Shown: positions 10,216 to 21,144 of the stretch, in pieces
Layout of the letters: each line of letters begins with the position of its first letter
How positions within the stretch are numbered: the first letter of the stretch is position 1
Assembly: GCF_958295425.1 (NCBI RefSeq)
Contig: NC_081141.1
Span: forward strand, 28,149,865 to 28,213,864
Length of the DNA stretch: 64,000 nt
Source: Solea solea
Taxonomy: Eukaryota > Chordata > Actinopteri > Pleuronectiformes > Soleidae
Reading direction: 5' to 3'
Notes under the pieces: generated by a model
What the model was told of the DNA's origin: nothing
The model's input: only the letters and a program-made list of their open reading frames with translations
Database searches by the model: none
Translations under genes and position numbers: made by a program

Positions 10216-11904
10216 GGCGATGGATTTTCAACACCCACAACGACGGCAGCGACAGTGCTGCTTTGGTGCCACTGTTTTTGCCTTAATTGATTCAGGCTGT
10301 GGAGGAGGAGGAAGACGAGGAGGAGGTGGAGGAGGAGGAGGAGGGCACGCTGCTACCTGCAGTCAATAGAGCACAATCTCTGGCTCGCACCCAATCATAG
10401 ACATTCTATCCACTGAGGAATTGATTTCTAGACACCAACATAATGCCTGCTGATAAGACTCAGGTTAATTTTGATCGCACCAGCAGAAGAAACGCCAGGT
10501 ATCAGCAACACGTTATTGACAAAAAAAACCCAGAAAAGCCTTCTGGGGAGATTTGAAGAAGTGCTACTTGCATTAGAAGTCTCTTTTAAAAGCAAATGAA
10601 TTGGCTTGATTCAACAGCAGCAGGTGTAGGACCAAATATTCTCTGTTAGTTTGTTTTTTAGTATCCCTTTATTTCGTTTGTTGACCTTACCCTCAGAAAA
10701 CATTCCTCCACATGATGATGATGATGATGATGATGCCCTGCATGACCTCGCTTTGTCTCCTCCTCGGTTTTTAAGCTGCGGTTTAGTGGTTTGCATTCTC
10801 TGGCATGAGTCGGTCTCTTTGTCATACTCATGTTCCTTCCTGCCACAGCCTCCATTAAGAGATTACTAACACCCTTGGCACCTTGGCCCATTGCATTTCT
10901 CCCCCCCATCCCCTCACCCCGCCATTCCTGAAGCACTGCATCTTATTAGCACTGACAATCATGCCCGAACAGGTTTCAGCTCTCGCTCCCCTTTTTCACA
11001 GATTTAATAGAAACCCCCTTACACAGGAACATGACACGCACATCATGAAAGACGGTTCTCGCACACACTCGCAGGTGTGGCGGCGGCGGCGGCAGCGTTG
11101 TGTTGGATGCCTTTGCGATGATGACTGATCTCTCTTTACAAGCTGCTCGAGCCGCGGCAGATCCGTGCAGCGCAACTGCGAGATGCTCGCCTCCCCGACG
11201 CAGATCGTCCCCAGAGAGCAACCGCACGGGAAAAAAAAAAAAAAAAAACTGGCCCCCAGATGGTGTGACACACCCCTCCAGCCTCGCTGCTTTGTCCCAC
11301 CTCAGAAGCTGCTTCTCCTCCGTCTCAAACGTCTTCTCCCATTTCATTCTGATCATGTTTACAGACTCATCGACGCCTTATCTGCTCCCGCGCGTCACCA
11401 GCATTACACACTGCCGTCCTTCAACGTCGTTCGGACCTGTCAGACCTTCTGTACCTCTGCTGCCATCTGTCGCTCTAGCTACCTCCTCCCTATTTGTATT
11501 TTCCTCGTGACTGGCAGTCTTTTCTAGGAATTGTTAGCGTTACCTAACCCTAACCCTTTAGTTGGTTGTATTGTTCAGAACAAATCAGGACTCCCAAGTG
11601 TCAGAAGATACAAAAAGCTAGTCGACGTGAAGCCGTCTCCTTGTAGACTCCTTCAATTCCTAAAATCTCCTTAAGGGAGTGGAGTCGTCGTCTTCTTCTT
11701 CTTCGAGTCTTCACCGTCACCCAGCACCTCCTCACTCGATCATGATCATTTTTATTTCATTTGATCATCATTTCATTAAAACTCTTAATTTTATGCACGA
11801 TATTCAAACATGTACTCTTAAATCTTTAATTAGAAGGTTCCAGAATGTTCTGGAAACCCAGGAGACCCAGGTTTTGGGGATCCCATAAAGATTGTGTAGT
11901 CCCA

Positions 11905-11960
11905 TGTTGTCACTACTGACATCTAATGGTGAGACTGCAGATTGCAACAAACATAAAACT
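11905..11960. repeat. dispersed repeat, inverted relative to 17.06-17.10 kb
   Basis: 'tgacatctaatggtgagact' followed by 'gcag' is the near-exact reverse complement of 'ctgcagtctcaccattagat' at about 17,073. This is the conserved core of a small teleost dispersed element. Confidence 0.5.
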
Positions 11961-12856
11961 CCCCCTGCTCACCCCTCCCTCCCTCCCTCCATACCCCCAA
12001 GTGCCTCACCAAACTACAGGAGCCTTCACAGACCAGGAAGGACCTCCATTGGGTTTAAAGCTTCACTTAACATTTCTGGAATCTCTTTCTTTCCCGCTCT
12101 CAAATATAACAACTGACTCAAATCCCTCCGTACCACGGTAACGCACCTTTTTCACCAAACAATAAAATTGTGGCAAAGTTGTCGAGCATCCATTGGGCTG
12201 ACATCGCAGAGCTCAGATGTTGTGAGAACTTCCCTGTTTTGGTTCCTCTCTCGTTTGCCGCCGCGTGTTTCACTGAGCAGAGCTTTGCACGTCACGGTCA
12301 TAAAAGGTTTTCTCGGAAAGGCCTCAGAGTTTCCTCTCCGTGCCTCGGGTTGATGATTTACACTTGACTCCCATCGTGCACCTTCTCCCTTTTTTTTGAG
12401 TTTCACAATCTTCGTGGCACTGGTCTATAAGTGTTGAAGCGTCACTCCTCTCAGAGTCATAACTGTATACAAGTACAAATGGTTTCACAAAGTTTACCGA
12501 GTGTTTGTGGGGGCTTCTCTTCTTATTTTTTCTTCTGCTGTAAACTTTCTTCGATTGGGGATTTGTTTTTAGAGATCTTTGGTGGAAGCTGGTCGCGATA
12601 ACAACCTTGTTCGTGTTTGCTTGTCTGTCTCCGTGATGATCAAGAGGATAAATCACAACCACACAGTCTTAATCCTAATTTATGAAATCTACACGTGTTT
12701 CATTTCAGAACGGCTTGCTTTTTAAATGTTTTCAGATCAGCCTTTTCTCTTATTTTTTTTTTGAAATTCAGGGGATATGGTAGTGAATGTATGGTATTTT
12801 GTGCCTTTTTCTTTCTGTCGATCTTTGTGTGCTGTTAAATCCTCAATATTATATCG

Positions 12857-12862
12857 AATAAA
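12857..12862 (+). terminator. pitpnb polyadenylation signal AATAAA
   Basis: AATAAA lies within 'atcgaataaaacatttat', with a T/GT-rich stretch within 40 nt downstream. It is the last canonical signal before intergenic repeats. Confidence 0.6.
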
Positions 12863-13129
12863 ACATTTATAAAGTTGATGTTTAGGGGCTCTGTGTCCAG
12901 ACGTTTTGTCCAATTGATGTGTTTATAGATAACACTGGCTATAACCAGGAGAACAGTTTCCCAGAGGACGGCAGAGGTGGATCATCACTGAGCAGAGAAG
13001 ACACAGCGATGGGAACCCAAAGGCATCGGATTCTGCTCACAGAGTCATCTCTTCTCTTCAGGTATTGTCATGACACACAACACTGAAGTTAGAATCCAGA
13101 TTCGTAGGTGGGGGGAAATGTAACATTTA

Positions 13130-13600
13130 CATTGAAGCATTTAGCAGACGCTTTTATCCAAAAGAGCAACAAGCTATATACAAGTAGTCTTGGAAAGAAA
13201 TCCACTGGATAGGAACCAGTGGGTGGCTAAGTGCTAGGACAGAAGATGCTCTTGGATGAGCTGGTTCTTGAAGACAGGTGGGGACACTCCCTGTTCTGGT
13301 AGCACTCGGTAGGTCATTCCATCAGTGCGGAACGCCACCTGAATATAGTGAATTGTCTTGTGCGGGGTGTTGACAATCCTTTGGTGGACGGCGTCGTCGA
13401 AGGGTAATAAGTTTTTTAGGAGAGCATTTAAGTAGGCAGGAGCAGACCCATGAAGCACTTTGTAGGCTCTAGCATCAGTGATTTGAATTTGATGCTGGGC
13501 GGCTAAGGGAAGCCACTGGAGCTCAATTAACGGATGGGTGACGTGCTCTTTTAGGGCTGATTGTAGATCAGGTTCTGCACCGCCTGTAGCGGTTTCACAG
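13130..13600 (-). repeat. teleost dispersed repeat (retroelement-like)
   Basis: It begins with 'catttagcagacgcttttat' and 'ccaaaagag', the reverse of the LINE/SINE tail seen at 641-696. It continues with phrases typical of dispersed fish repeats ('gaagccactggagctcaatt', 'gggtgacgtgctcttttagg'). A 74-aa minus-strand frame lies inside but matches no protein I know. Confidence 0.5.
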
Positions 13601-15958
13601 TTGACAAAAACCTGCTTATCTGGATGCTAACTTCGACGTTACACTCCAATGCTAATTAACGTAACTATCTTGGTTATTGTTTATTGTATAAAGTCTGATT
13701 CTGTTTCCTTATTGGTCCACATAAGGGTCAGACAGTGTTGTCAGATTCTGTGATGTATTTCTCTTATTTCCATGGATTTAAAGTGCACAGTGAACTCTAA
13801 AAAGCTTGAAACTAGCACTGGGTTTTCCTGCCAACATGGCGGTGTGGGCAAACTGCCAGCTGACTTGTGTCCAAATGATGTGCTCTTAGAAGATGTGCTC
13901 AAATATGCATGTTTGTATTTTGTGCACATTCTCTACCTGGAAACAGACTTAGCTCATGGTCTGTGACCTACATCCCCAGAGAATTTCATCCATATCTGTC
14001 TGTTACTTTTAAAGTTGCACTGCTTAAAGTGGCCAAAAATGTCCCCACTGTGATGCACAAGAACAGGTTTTTATAGAAGACACTGGTTGAGTTGAGGAGG
14101 CTGAAGACTGAAAGTGTTAATTCTCAGCATCAGAATACGAGGTGGATGTTCCCCGGTGCCTCTGACAACTGGATCTCCAGTGACCTTCCGGGTCACCAGA
14201 GTCACACAATAACAGCGGAATCTGTGCTAAAGAGCAGGAAGAGCCGTCAGTCTGCTGCCTGAGATATCCGCCTTGTTTCATATTGTTTGTGCAGGAACGG
14301 TCACATGCGCCGGCTGCAAGGAAACCAGTCCTATCTGCGCGAGAACAAGCAAATGATGCTGTTTCTAAAAGAGGAGATGGGCAGACTCGCCCACACACCT
14401 CCTGTTAAGTGGCAGCCGTTGACGGTGGCGGCGGGCACGCATCCATTCGTCCATGTGTCTCGCTCGCAGAGGAGATGAAGGGACATGTCACCAATGTGAG
14501 CTGCTGTTGTTTAAATAGACGAAGGCAACAGATGAAGAGGAGAAATAAATCTCCAAAGGGAGGCAGAAGATCTGACACAGCGGGACATCCAGACTCTCGC
14601 TGCCGAAGACAGACTTTGACTTTGTTCGGAGCTATAAAAAAAAAAACGCACCGTGAGTGTCCGGCGTCACCGCTTCAAACCAGAAGAAGCTCCATGTCCT
14701 TGGAGATCTGGTGTGAAAGACGAAAAATTTATCCTACATACTTTGTCATGTACACCAATCCCACTGGTGGATAAATAATCGGATAATCCTGGGATTAAAC
14801 TGGTTTCTGACCAGTGTGAATGTCTTAAATTGGCGTTTACTCCCAGGTCAAATGACTATTTTGATAGTTGACTAATTGGATAACCTTTAAATTAAAATTA
14901 TCCAGCCTAGAAGTGCTAATTACTTTATCCTACTGGGTTTTTCTTCATTTGCATCATAAAAACGCTCTCCTGTAGGCGGCGGCAAGGCCCTTCTAATGTC
15001 CTTTTATCGTTGGAACTTGTCGGATTTCCAACTCGGAAAAACGCTGCTACTTTTACCTTTAATAGCTCGCCTGTCATATTTGTATTGCAGTTGTACGTTA
15101 GCTTTTTGTATGCGCCAAATACAGTGCAAACGTCCAGGATTTCTTTCCCCGACTTCTTAACTGGAATGCGGCAAACTCGAGGTTGGCGTCACTTCCACTT
15201 CTGACATCCAAGTCACGAAGTTAAGTAAAGGAACGCAGCATAATGCTAAGGCCAGAGAGCAATTGTTAGGAAACAAAAGGTTAAGGTGCTTTAATTCTGG
15301 TTGAAGGCTCAGCAGTTGAGTTTTGAACATCCATAGTCGATTGTTTGACTTTTAATTCAGGTGAGTAAAAAAAATACTTAGAATATTTTATAGATATTTC
15401 TTAGATCGGACTTTCCCTAGCCTGGCTAACACCCGACCACGTCTCCATGAGATAGATTTTGGGTCTGGAAAGGTTGTAGATTTGGAGATTCTGTCGTCGA
15501 GTCCAACCAGAATCGCAATTCCCAGAGATTCACTGGAGCGTGAACGTGTGTCTGTTCCGAGCAGCAGCAGCAAACATGACATTCAATTTATGCCATTAAT
15601 AAACAATCCTAAATTTCACACACTGGACTGTGAACTGTGTCAGAATGGACCGTGACACACAGATAAATCTGTACCAGCGTGTTTGTGTTTCCTGCTGTAA
15701 GACAACAACAGAGTGGGTGAGAGAGGAAGTGGCACAGTGAAGATTAAACTCTTAGGTCCGCCCCTGCTGTGTTTGTGTGTGAGTGTGTGACCTTCCCCCC
15801 TGAGGCCAGGTTTTTCTTGGTGGGGGCACAGGTTTTCTTGGAGAGGAAAGTTATTTCTGGCGTTCACGGGCTGCCAGTGATGTCACAAGTGTTTCCTCAT
15901 CCGCCGCTGGGCTCAGGTCAAGTTAAGCTCCACAGATTCTCCTGAGACTTTCCTGTTG

Positions 15959-15989
<31 letters not shown>

Positions 15990-16217
15990 GTGCAGGCTGA
16001 GGGGGCGGGGTCTGTGTTTGTGTCTGTCGCATCCCCCCCCCCCCCCTTCTTTAATACAATGGCTGGTTCTGTGGGATGACAGATGCTGTTTAACCCGCCC
16101 TGACCCACAGAGTGGTGATGGCTCAGCTGAGTGACAGCCGCCCTCCTCCCTCACCCCAACAAGGGAAGGAACTGCCTCTTAGAGCCCCCACCCCTGGTCA
16201 TATATACATGATATATA

Positions 16218-16252
<35 letters not shown>

Positions 16253-16404
16253 AAAAGCTTAACAACGTGTATGAAGAGCAGCGTTCACCCACTTCTGTTA
16301 TCTTGTCCTGTTTGAGTAAAATATTGGAACAAATTGAGCAATAAATCACTGCAGTGAAGAGTAGAGTTATGACGGTGAAGTCTGTGTTGACTGTACAGCG
16401 TCAT

Positions 16405-16967
16405 GAAGCAGTAACAAGTGACAGTTACAGCAATAACTGACAGTAACATCAGTGAGAGTAACAGTAACATGTTACAGCAGTGAAAGTTACAGCAGTAACA
16501 GTTACAGGAAACAACCGTGACAGTTACAGCAGTAACATCAGTGAGAGTAACTGCAGTAACAGTTACAGTAGCAGCAGTAACAGTAACAAGTGACAGTTAC
16601 ATCAGTGACAGTAACAGTAGCAGCAGTAACAGTTACAGTAACAACAGTGACAGTTACAGCAGTAACAGTAACATCAGTGACAGTTATAGCAACAGCAATA
16701 ACAGTAACATCAGTGACAGTTACAGCAGTAGCAGTTACAGTAGCAGCAGTAACAGTAACATCAGTGACAGTTACAGCAGTAACAGTTAGTTACACCAGTA
16801 ACAGTTACTGATGTAACTGTTACATCAGTAACAGCAACAGCAATAACAGTAACAGCAGTAACAGTTACAGTAACAACAGTAACATCAGTGATAGTTATAG
16901 CAACAGCAATAACAGTAACAGCAGTGACAGTTACAGCAGTAACAGTGACAGCAGTGACAGTAACTGA
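16405..16967. repeat. TAACAG/TTACAG minisatellite array with inversion point
   Basis: About 560 bp are made almost wholly of 'cagtaa', 'cagtta', 'cagtga' and 'catcag' words. Near 16,804-16,832 a perfect 29-bp hairpin (14-bp arms 'gttactgatgtaac', 1-nt loop) marks a switch of orientation. The open frames across it are repeat artefacts. Confidence 0.85.
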
Positions 16968-17054
16968 GCTAATTATTACTATTGTATTTTTCCTAAATTT
17001 CTTTTTTCATTTCATTCCATCACTTATTTAGCAAAATTAAGGTGTGAGGAGAGG

Positions 17055-17110
17055 ACTGTAATCTGCAGTCTCACCATTAGATGTCACTATTTCTTACACG
17101 TTGGTCCTTG
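17055..17110. repeat. dispersed repeat core
   Basis: 'ctgcagtctcaccattagat' followed by 'gtcact' is the reverse-complement partner of the copy at 11.9 kb, here lying between the two TAACAG arrays. Confidence 0.5.
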
Positions 17111-17565
17111 AGCTTCCTTCTATTTTAAAAAGACTTTCATGGATTTGGTTTTATGTACCAAATTATTTTAATCTGTTCATTCTGCTGTTTTTTTTCCCTT
17201 CACATTGTAATGAGACGTTTCTATGATATCGTCGTATAATTACAATCTCTTTTTTGTCCTGTTTTTCAGCTGCTTTTTCGATGTCGTTAAACAGTTTGAT
17301 GAGCTCATACGTTTGTGTCTTAATGTGAGTGAAACTCTAACGATGCCTCATGCAGCTCTCAAGCTCTCAGAGACGTGGAGACACTTTTCCAGTGAGGTGA
17401 TGGTGAGACACAGTTTGCTCCACCACAGGAGCTCAGCAGCCTTCAAAACATCTCCACATGCTTCTGCTTCCTCCTCTATAGGAGACACTTTTAACACCGA
17501 TGTCTCCTTAAAAAAAACACAATCACTGTCTTTCTCTCTGCCTCCTCCTCATGTGACTGTTCACC

Positions 17566-17597
<32 letters not shown>

Positions 17598-17875
17598 AAC
17601 ACACACCAGGTTCCAAATATACACACTTCCCACCACCTCTCACTGCCTCGTCCTGACCTGTTTTCCAGCCTCGTCCTGACACTCAGGCGTCTCCTCGAGG
17701 TGCAGATTGTTTTTCAGCACCTTTATTTATTCTCATTAGAGCTAAAATTACGCTCTCTCTCTCTCTCACTGCATGTCATTCGTTCATTCATTCATCACCT
17801 GGAACGTCACCACTGCACAACACTATTAAAAAAGTAGAGAACATTCACTGCACTGTATTCACTGGGAGATGTTTT

Positions 17876-18118
17876 TGGTTACAACAGTAGCGAAAGTTAC
17901 AACACTAACGGTAACAACAGTAACAGTTACACAAAAGTAGTAACAATAACGGTTACACAAAGTTACAGCAGTAACAACACTAACGGTAACAACAGTAACA
18001 GTTACACAAAAGTAGTAACAATGACAGTTACACAAAGTTACAGCAGTAACAATCGTAACAGTTACACAAAAGTAGTAACAGTTACACAACACTTCCAACA
18101 GTAACAGTAGCACAAATA
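17876..18118. repeat. second TAACAG-type array
   Basis: It consists of 'ggtaacaacagtaacagtta' and 'cacaaaagtagtaacaat' units of about 60 bp, repeated with variants. It shares the GTAACAGTTACA core with the array 0.9 kb upstream. Confidence 0.8.
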
Positions 18119-19289
18119 CAGTAGTTAGTAAGTTAAAATAAAGTAAAAATGACGTTTTAGTGTTTAATTATCTTCACAACAACACAAACATTAACAGGCT
18201 TTAATTATCTTTTTAAGTGTAATATTTAATTTTGCATAATTTTGATTTAAGTCTCTTAATCTGTGTTTTATATACATATGTATATATTTGTTTGTTTTAA
18301 AAAATTCTCCTCATGTTCCAGTTCACACTGAAATCAAATGTCTCCTTAATTCTCCTCTATAACATTATCCTCCACAGTGACTGACTCCCGCCGCTAGGTG
18401 GCACTGTGTCTGTTTGGTAAAACTCCTCCTCTCTATCTCCTCTCACTCACCACATTCATTCACCCTCTCTCTCTCGCTCTCTCTCTCTCTCTCTTTATGT
18501 TCCTCTGTTCAGTTTATAAAAAAATACACATAACATGGAATTCTGCTTTTTTGTGCTTTTTTTTAAGTATCTAATCCAAACATTTTCTAAAATAATGACA
18601 CATTTCTGTTGATCTAAGAAAAACTACTCACACCAGAGTCCAGCTCCAAAATAAAGGGACATTTGTAATATTCTATTTTCACTTATCACCTTTTTTCGTG
18701 AAAGCTCAACTTCAGTAAATTCACAAAAATTTTAATAAATTTGCTAAAATGCTCAGTTATGCAGAGAAAAGGCATTTCTTTCTTTTTCTTTTACAGTCGG
18801 CATCTGTAAGTCATAAATTGTTCAAATTTTTATTAAATATTTGTCCAAAAATCTTCATACGTGATTGTGATTTTAACACAGATTTATGTGAAATGTTGTT
18901 ACAGACACAAACGAGTCGCTCCAGCACATCACTTTGTTATTTTCTGATTTGTGAAATTTTATGGACGGTTTTCTTTTTTCCCCCTAATAACAAATGATGC
19001 ACAAAATAACTTAAATAAACATTAATGTTCCTTCTGTCTAATCTGCCATTTTTTTGCAGTTCTAGTGCAGTGCACAGATATATTCTACATAAACAATTAT
19101 AATAAACACGTTAAAGTGTATTAAATTACAAACAGTAGTTGTAAATATGTTGAAATGAAGACAAAAAAAGGTTGAGGATGAATAAAAAAGCAAGAAATTA
19201 GGAAATATTATTCAATAAACTGCCATATTTTTTACTTCAACGGTATGGGATTGAGAGAAAGGTTTATCTTAAGTTCTGAAACACAATTT

Positions 19290-19440
19290 TTTATTTTAAA
19301 TTGGGTTTATTGGCCAAGTGTGAATGCACATCGAAGAGATGTGTGTACTTTCACATAAAAATGACAAGAAAAGTGAGCAAATAAGTGAAATAATTGCACA
19401 GAAGTGTGAAATAAAAAATAGTGCAGGAGTTAAATAAGTC
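19290..19440. repeat. LINE-end-like dispersed repeat
   Basis: 'tgggtttattggccaagtgt' followed by 'gaatgcacat' and an A-rich continuation resembles the 3' ends of fish LINE-type elements. A comparable 'agtctttattgtcc' stretch is at about 30.3 kb. Family not determined. Confidence 0.35.
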
Positions 19441-19899
19441 AGATATGTGGTATAATTATGGATTGTTGTCATTTTAGATCTATTTGTGTACCATTTACAT
19501 GCTTCAACGTGTGCTATATGTATATGACCCTGCATATGTATGCGTGTCACAATCTGGCACAATAACACGTAAATATTCACTAATGTGCACAATTACCCAT
19601 ATTGTTTTGATTATTTCACTCATATTTGACACTTGGAACCGCAAACACAGTGAATTTTACCCAATTTGTAATCAATCAATTGCAAATCAATTTGTTTTAT
19701 CAAGCACATTTATAAACGTTTTCGTACGGTAACATTTAAATATATAAGTGATATAAAAATGATAAAAACGCGTCAAGGAAAGATGTAAAAACACAGCCAA
19801 TAAAAACAACCTCTTAAAAGTTAGAAGCAGTGAAGTCAAACCTTAGAGAAATAAAAAAAAACTACATTTATTAACAGACAATTTTTCATCAGGTCCACC

Positions 19900-20150
19900 T
19901 TAAGAGCTTTCTGGTCCCGCCCCTGACGCTTCCTCCGCGCGCTCTGATTGGCTGAGCCCTCGTGGATGGAAGTGGCTGCAGAAATGCAAAACTTGTTGCT
20001 GTGGACGCGTCTCTCTCTCACCGCGGCACACTGAGAGAGAGAAAGAGAGAGAGAGTCACAGTCAGTGAGTCCGTGAGTGTCCGTGGATCCACGCTCAGTA
20101 CGCACCGCGCCGCGCCACGCTCGCCAAACGGACGCACACACGGAGCCGGA
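19900..20150 (+). promoter_or_regulatory. mn1 promoter region
   Basis: The base composition changes abruptly from AT-rich to GC/CpG-rich here. An Sp1-type 'cccgcccc' at 19916-19923 and an inverted CCAAT box 'tgattggctga' at about 19945-19955 lie 1.1-1.2 kb before the mn1 ATG. No TATA box is seen, consistent with a CpG-island promoter. The start site itself cannot be read from sequence. Confidence 0.55.
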
Positions 20151-20940
20151 GAAGCGGGAAAGAAAAAACGAGGACTTTATTTGGTTCTTTCTTGTTTTAA
20201 AAAAATTAATAATAATTAAACCACCGCGGTGCGGCACCGCGAGGCTGCGTGATTCTGCAGCGGGGAGGAGGATGATGTTGAGCGGCTCCGTCGGCTGTGG
20301 AGTGCGGCCAGTGCGCGCCGCGCTGCTCCGCGCTCATCAGGTCGCGTGAAGAACGGACGCTCCGGTTCTCCAGCGCCTGGTGTTGTGTGTGTGTGTGTCG
20401 TTTCTGTGGAGAACCGTGGACTTTTTCACCTTCACTCTGGACATTTTATCCCCACACCTGCTCTGATTTGTGCAGCCACTGAAGTCGTTTTTTTCCCTCT
20501 CCAGAACCACAGCAGCTCCATTTGGACTTTTTTCTTCTTTCCACTATGGGACCTTTTACAAAGACTCGCTGTGGGACATTTGTCTGTGGACTAGAATGAT
20601 GAGAGACAGGACAGAAACTGTCACAAATCCACAGTTTTGATCGTTTTTTTATGTACCTAGTTTTTTTTCTTCTTCGTTGTTCCGCGTCATGTTCGCTCTG
20701 GAGAAATGCTCACAGAAAAACTTTGGATTATTTTAAACTCTCACACACAGCGAGTGAAATAAAACACTTTTTTTTAAATATTCGGCTGAGTAGTCAAAAG
20801 ACAAAAAAGAAGAGCGGTAAAAGTCAACGCTTTAACGCGAGGACAGGGACACAGTTTGCGTGCGTATTTTGGAGCCAGTCTGTCCCCCCCTTCTCTCACT
20901 GCGCGTCCTTGGATAAAACAAAAACAATCGATCCACAACA

Positions 20941-21144
20941 ATGAAAACTTATCTGGTGAGTTTGAACATTTTTAAGTAGTTAAATCCGCAGTATAATACA
21001 AATATTTTGAGTAGTTTATATTGTATTTTTTTTGTCTTTTTTGCTTTTTTGTGGGGACAGACGGAAAACTGGCAAACTGGCCGTCATGTGGGATTAATTG
21101 CAAGGGAGTATGTTTGGGCTGGAGCAGTTTGGTTCTCAGATTAA
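20941..21144 (+). promoter_or_regulatory. possible 5'-UTR intron and overlapping uORF of mn1
   Basis: A strong donor 'ctg/gtgagt' (20956) and a T-rich acceptor ending 'ggggacag' (21060) bound a 105-nt candidate intron. An ATG at 20941 in good context ('acaacaATGa') would, after splicing, open a 32-codon uORF ending at 21144, past and out of frame with the mn1 ATG at 21110. Unspliced, the uORF stops at 20979. Another uORF of about 25 codons starts at 20272. Confidence 0.4.

Larger units (their letters stand above)
10216..12880 (+). other. pitpnb: pitpnb 3' UTR (inferred)
   Basis: It runs from the TGA at 10213-10215 to the last good polyadenylation signal AATAAA at 12857-12862, followed by a GT-rich stretch. 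An earlier AATAAA is at 12161-12166. It includes (GAT)n at about 10713-10733, an A-run at 11231-11248, and a copy of a dispersed repeat at about 11905-11960. The 2.6-kb length is an inference from sequence signals, not transcript evidence. Confidence 0.55.
12881..19900. other. pitpnb-mn1 intergenic region
   Basis: This is a 7-kb spacer with no recognisable coding exon. It holds a fish dispersed repeat at 13.13-13.60 kb, ordinary unique sequence at 13.6-15.9 kb, (GA)n at 15,961-15,988, a C-run at about 16,033-16,047, (TG)n at 16,219-16,249, two TAACAG-type arrays (16.40-16.97 and 17.88-18.12 kb), (CT)n at about 17,753 and 18,468-18,494, and AT-rich DNA with a LINE-end-like repeat at about 19.29-19.43 kb. 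Confidence 0.6.

Noticed and set aside
16517..16811. Ser/Asn-rich and Thr/Val-rich open frames
   Set aside because: Pure translation of the TAACAG minisatellite; all frames stay open because of repeat composition.
17223..17837. 204-codon open frame between the TAACAG arrays
   Set aside because: It runs through an (AC)n microsatellite and a CT-rich stretch, shows no recognisable domain, and lies in intergenic repeats.
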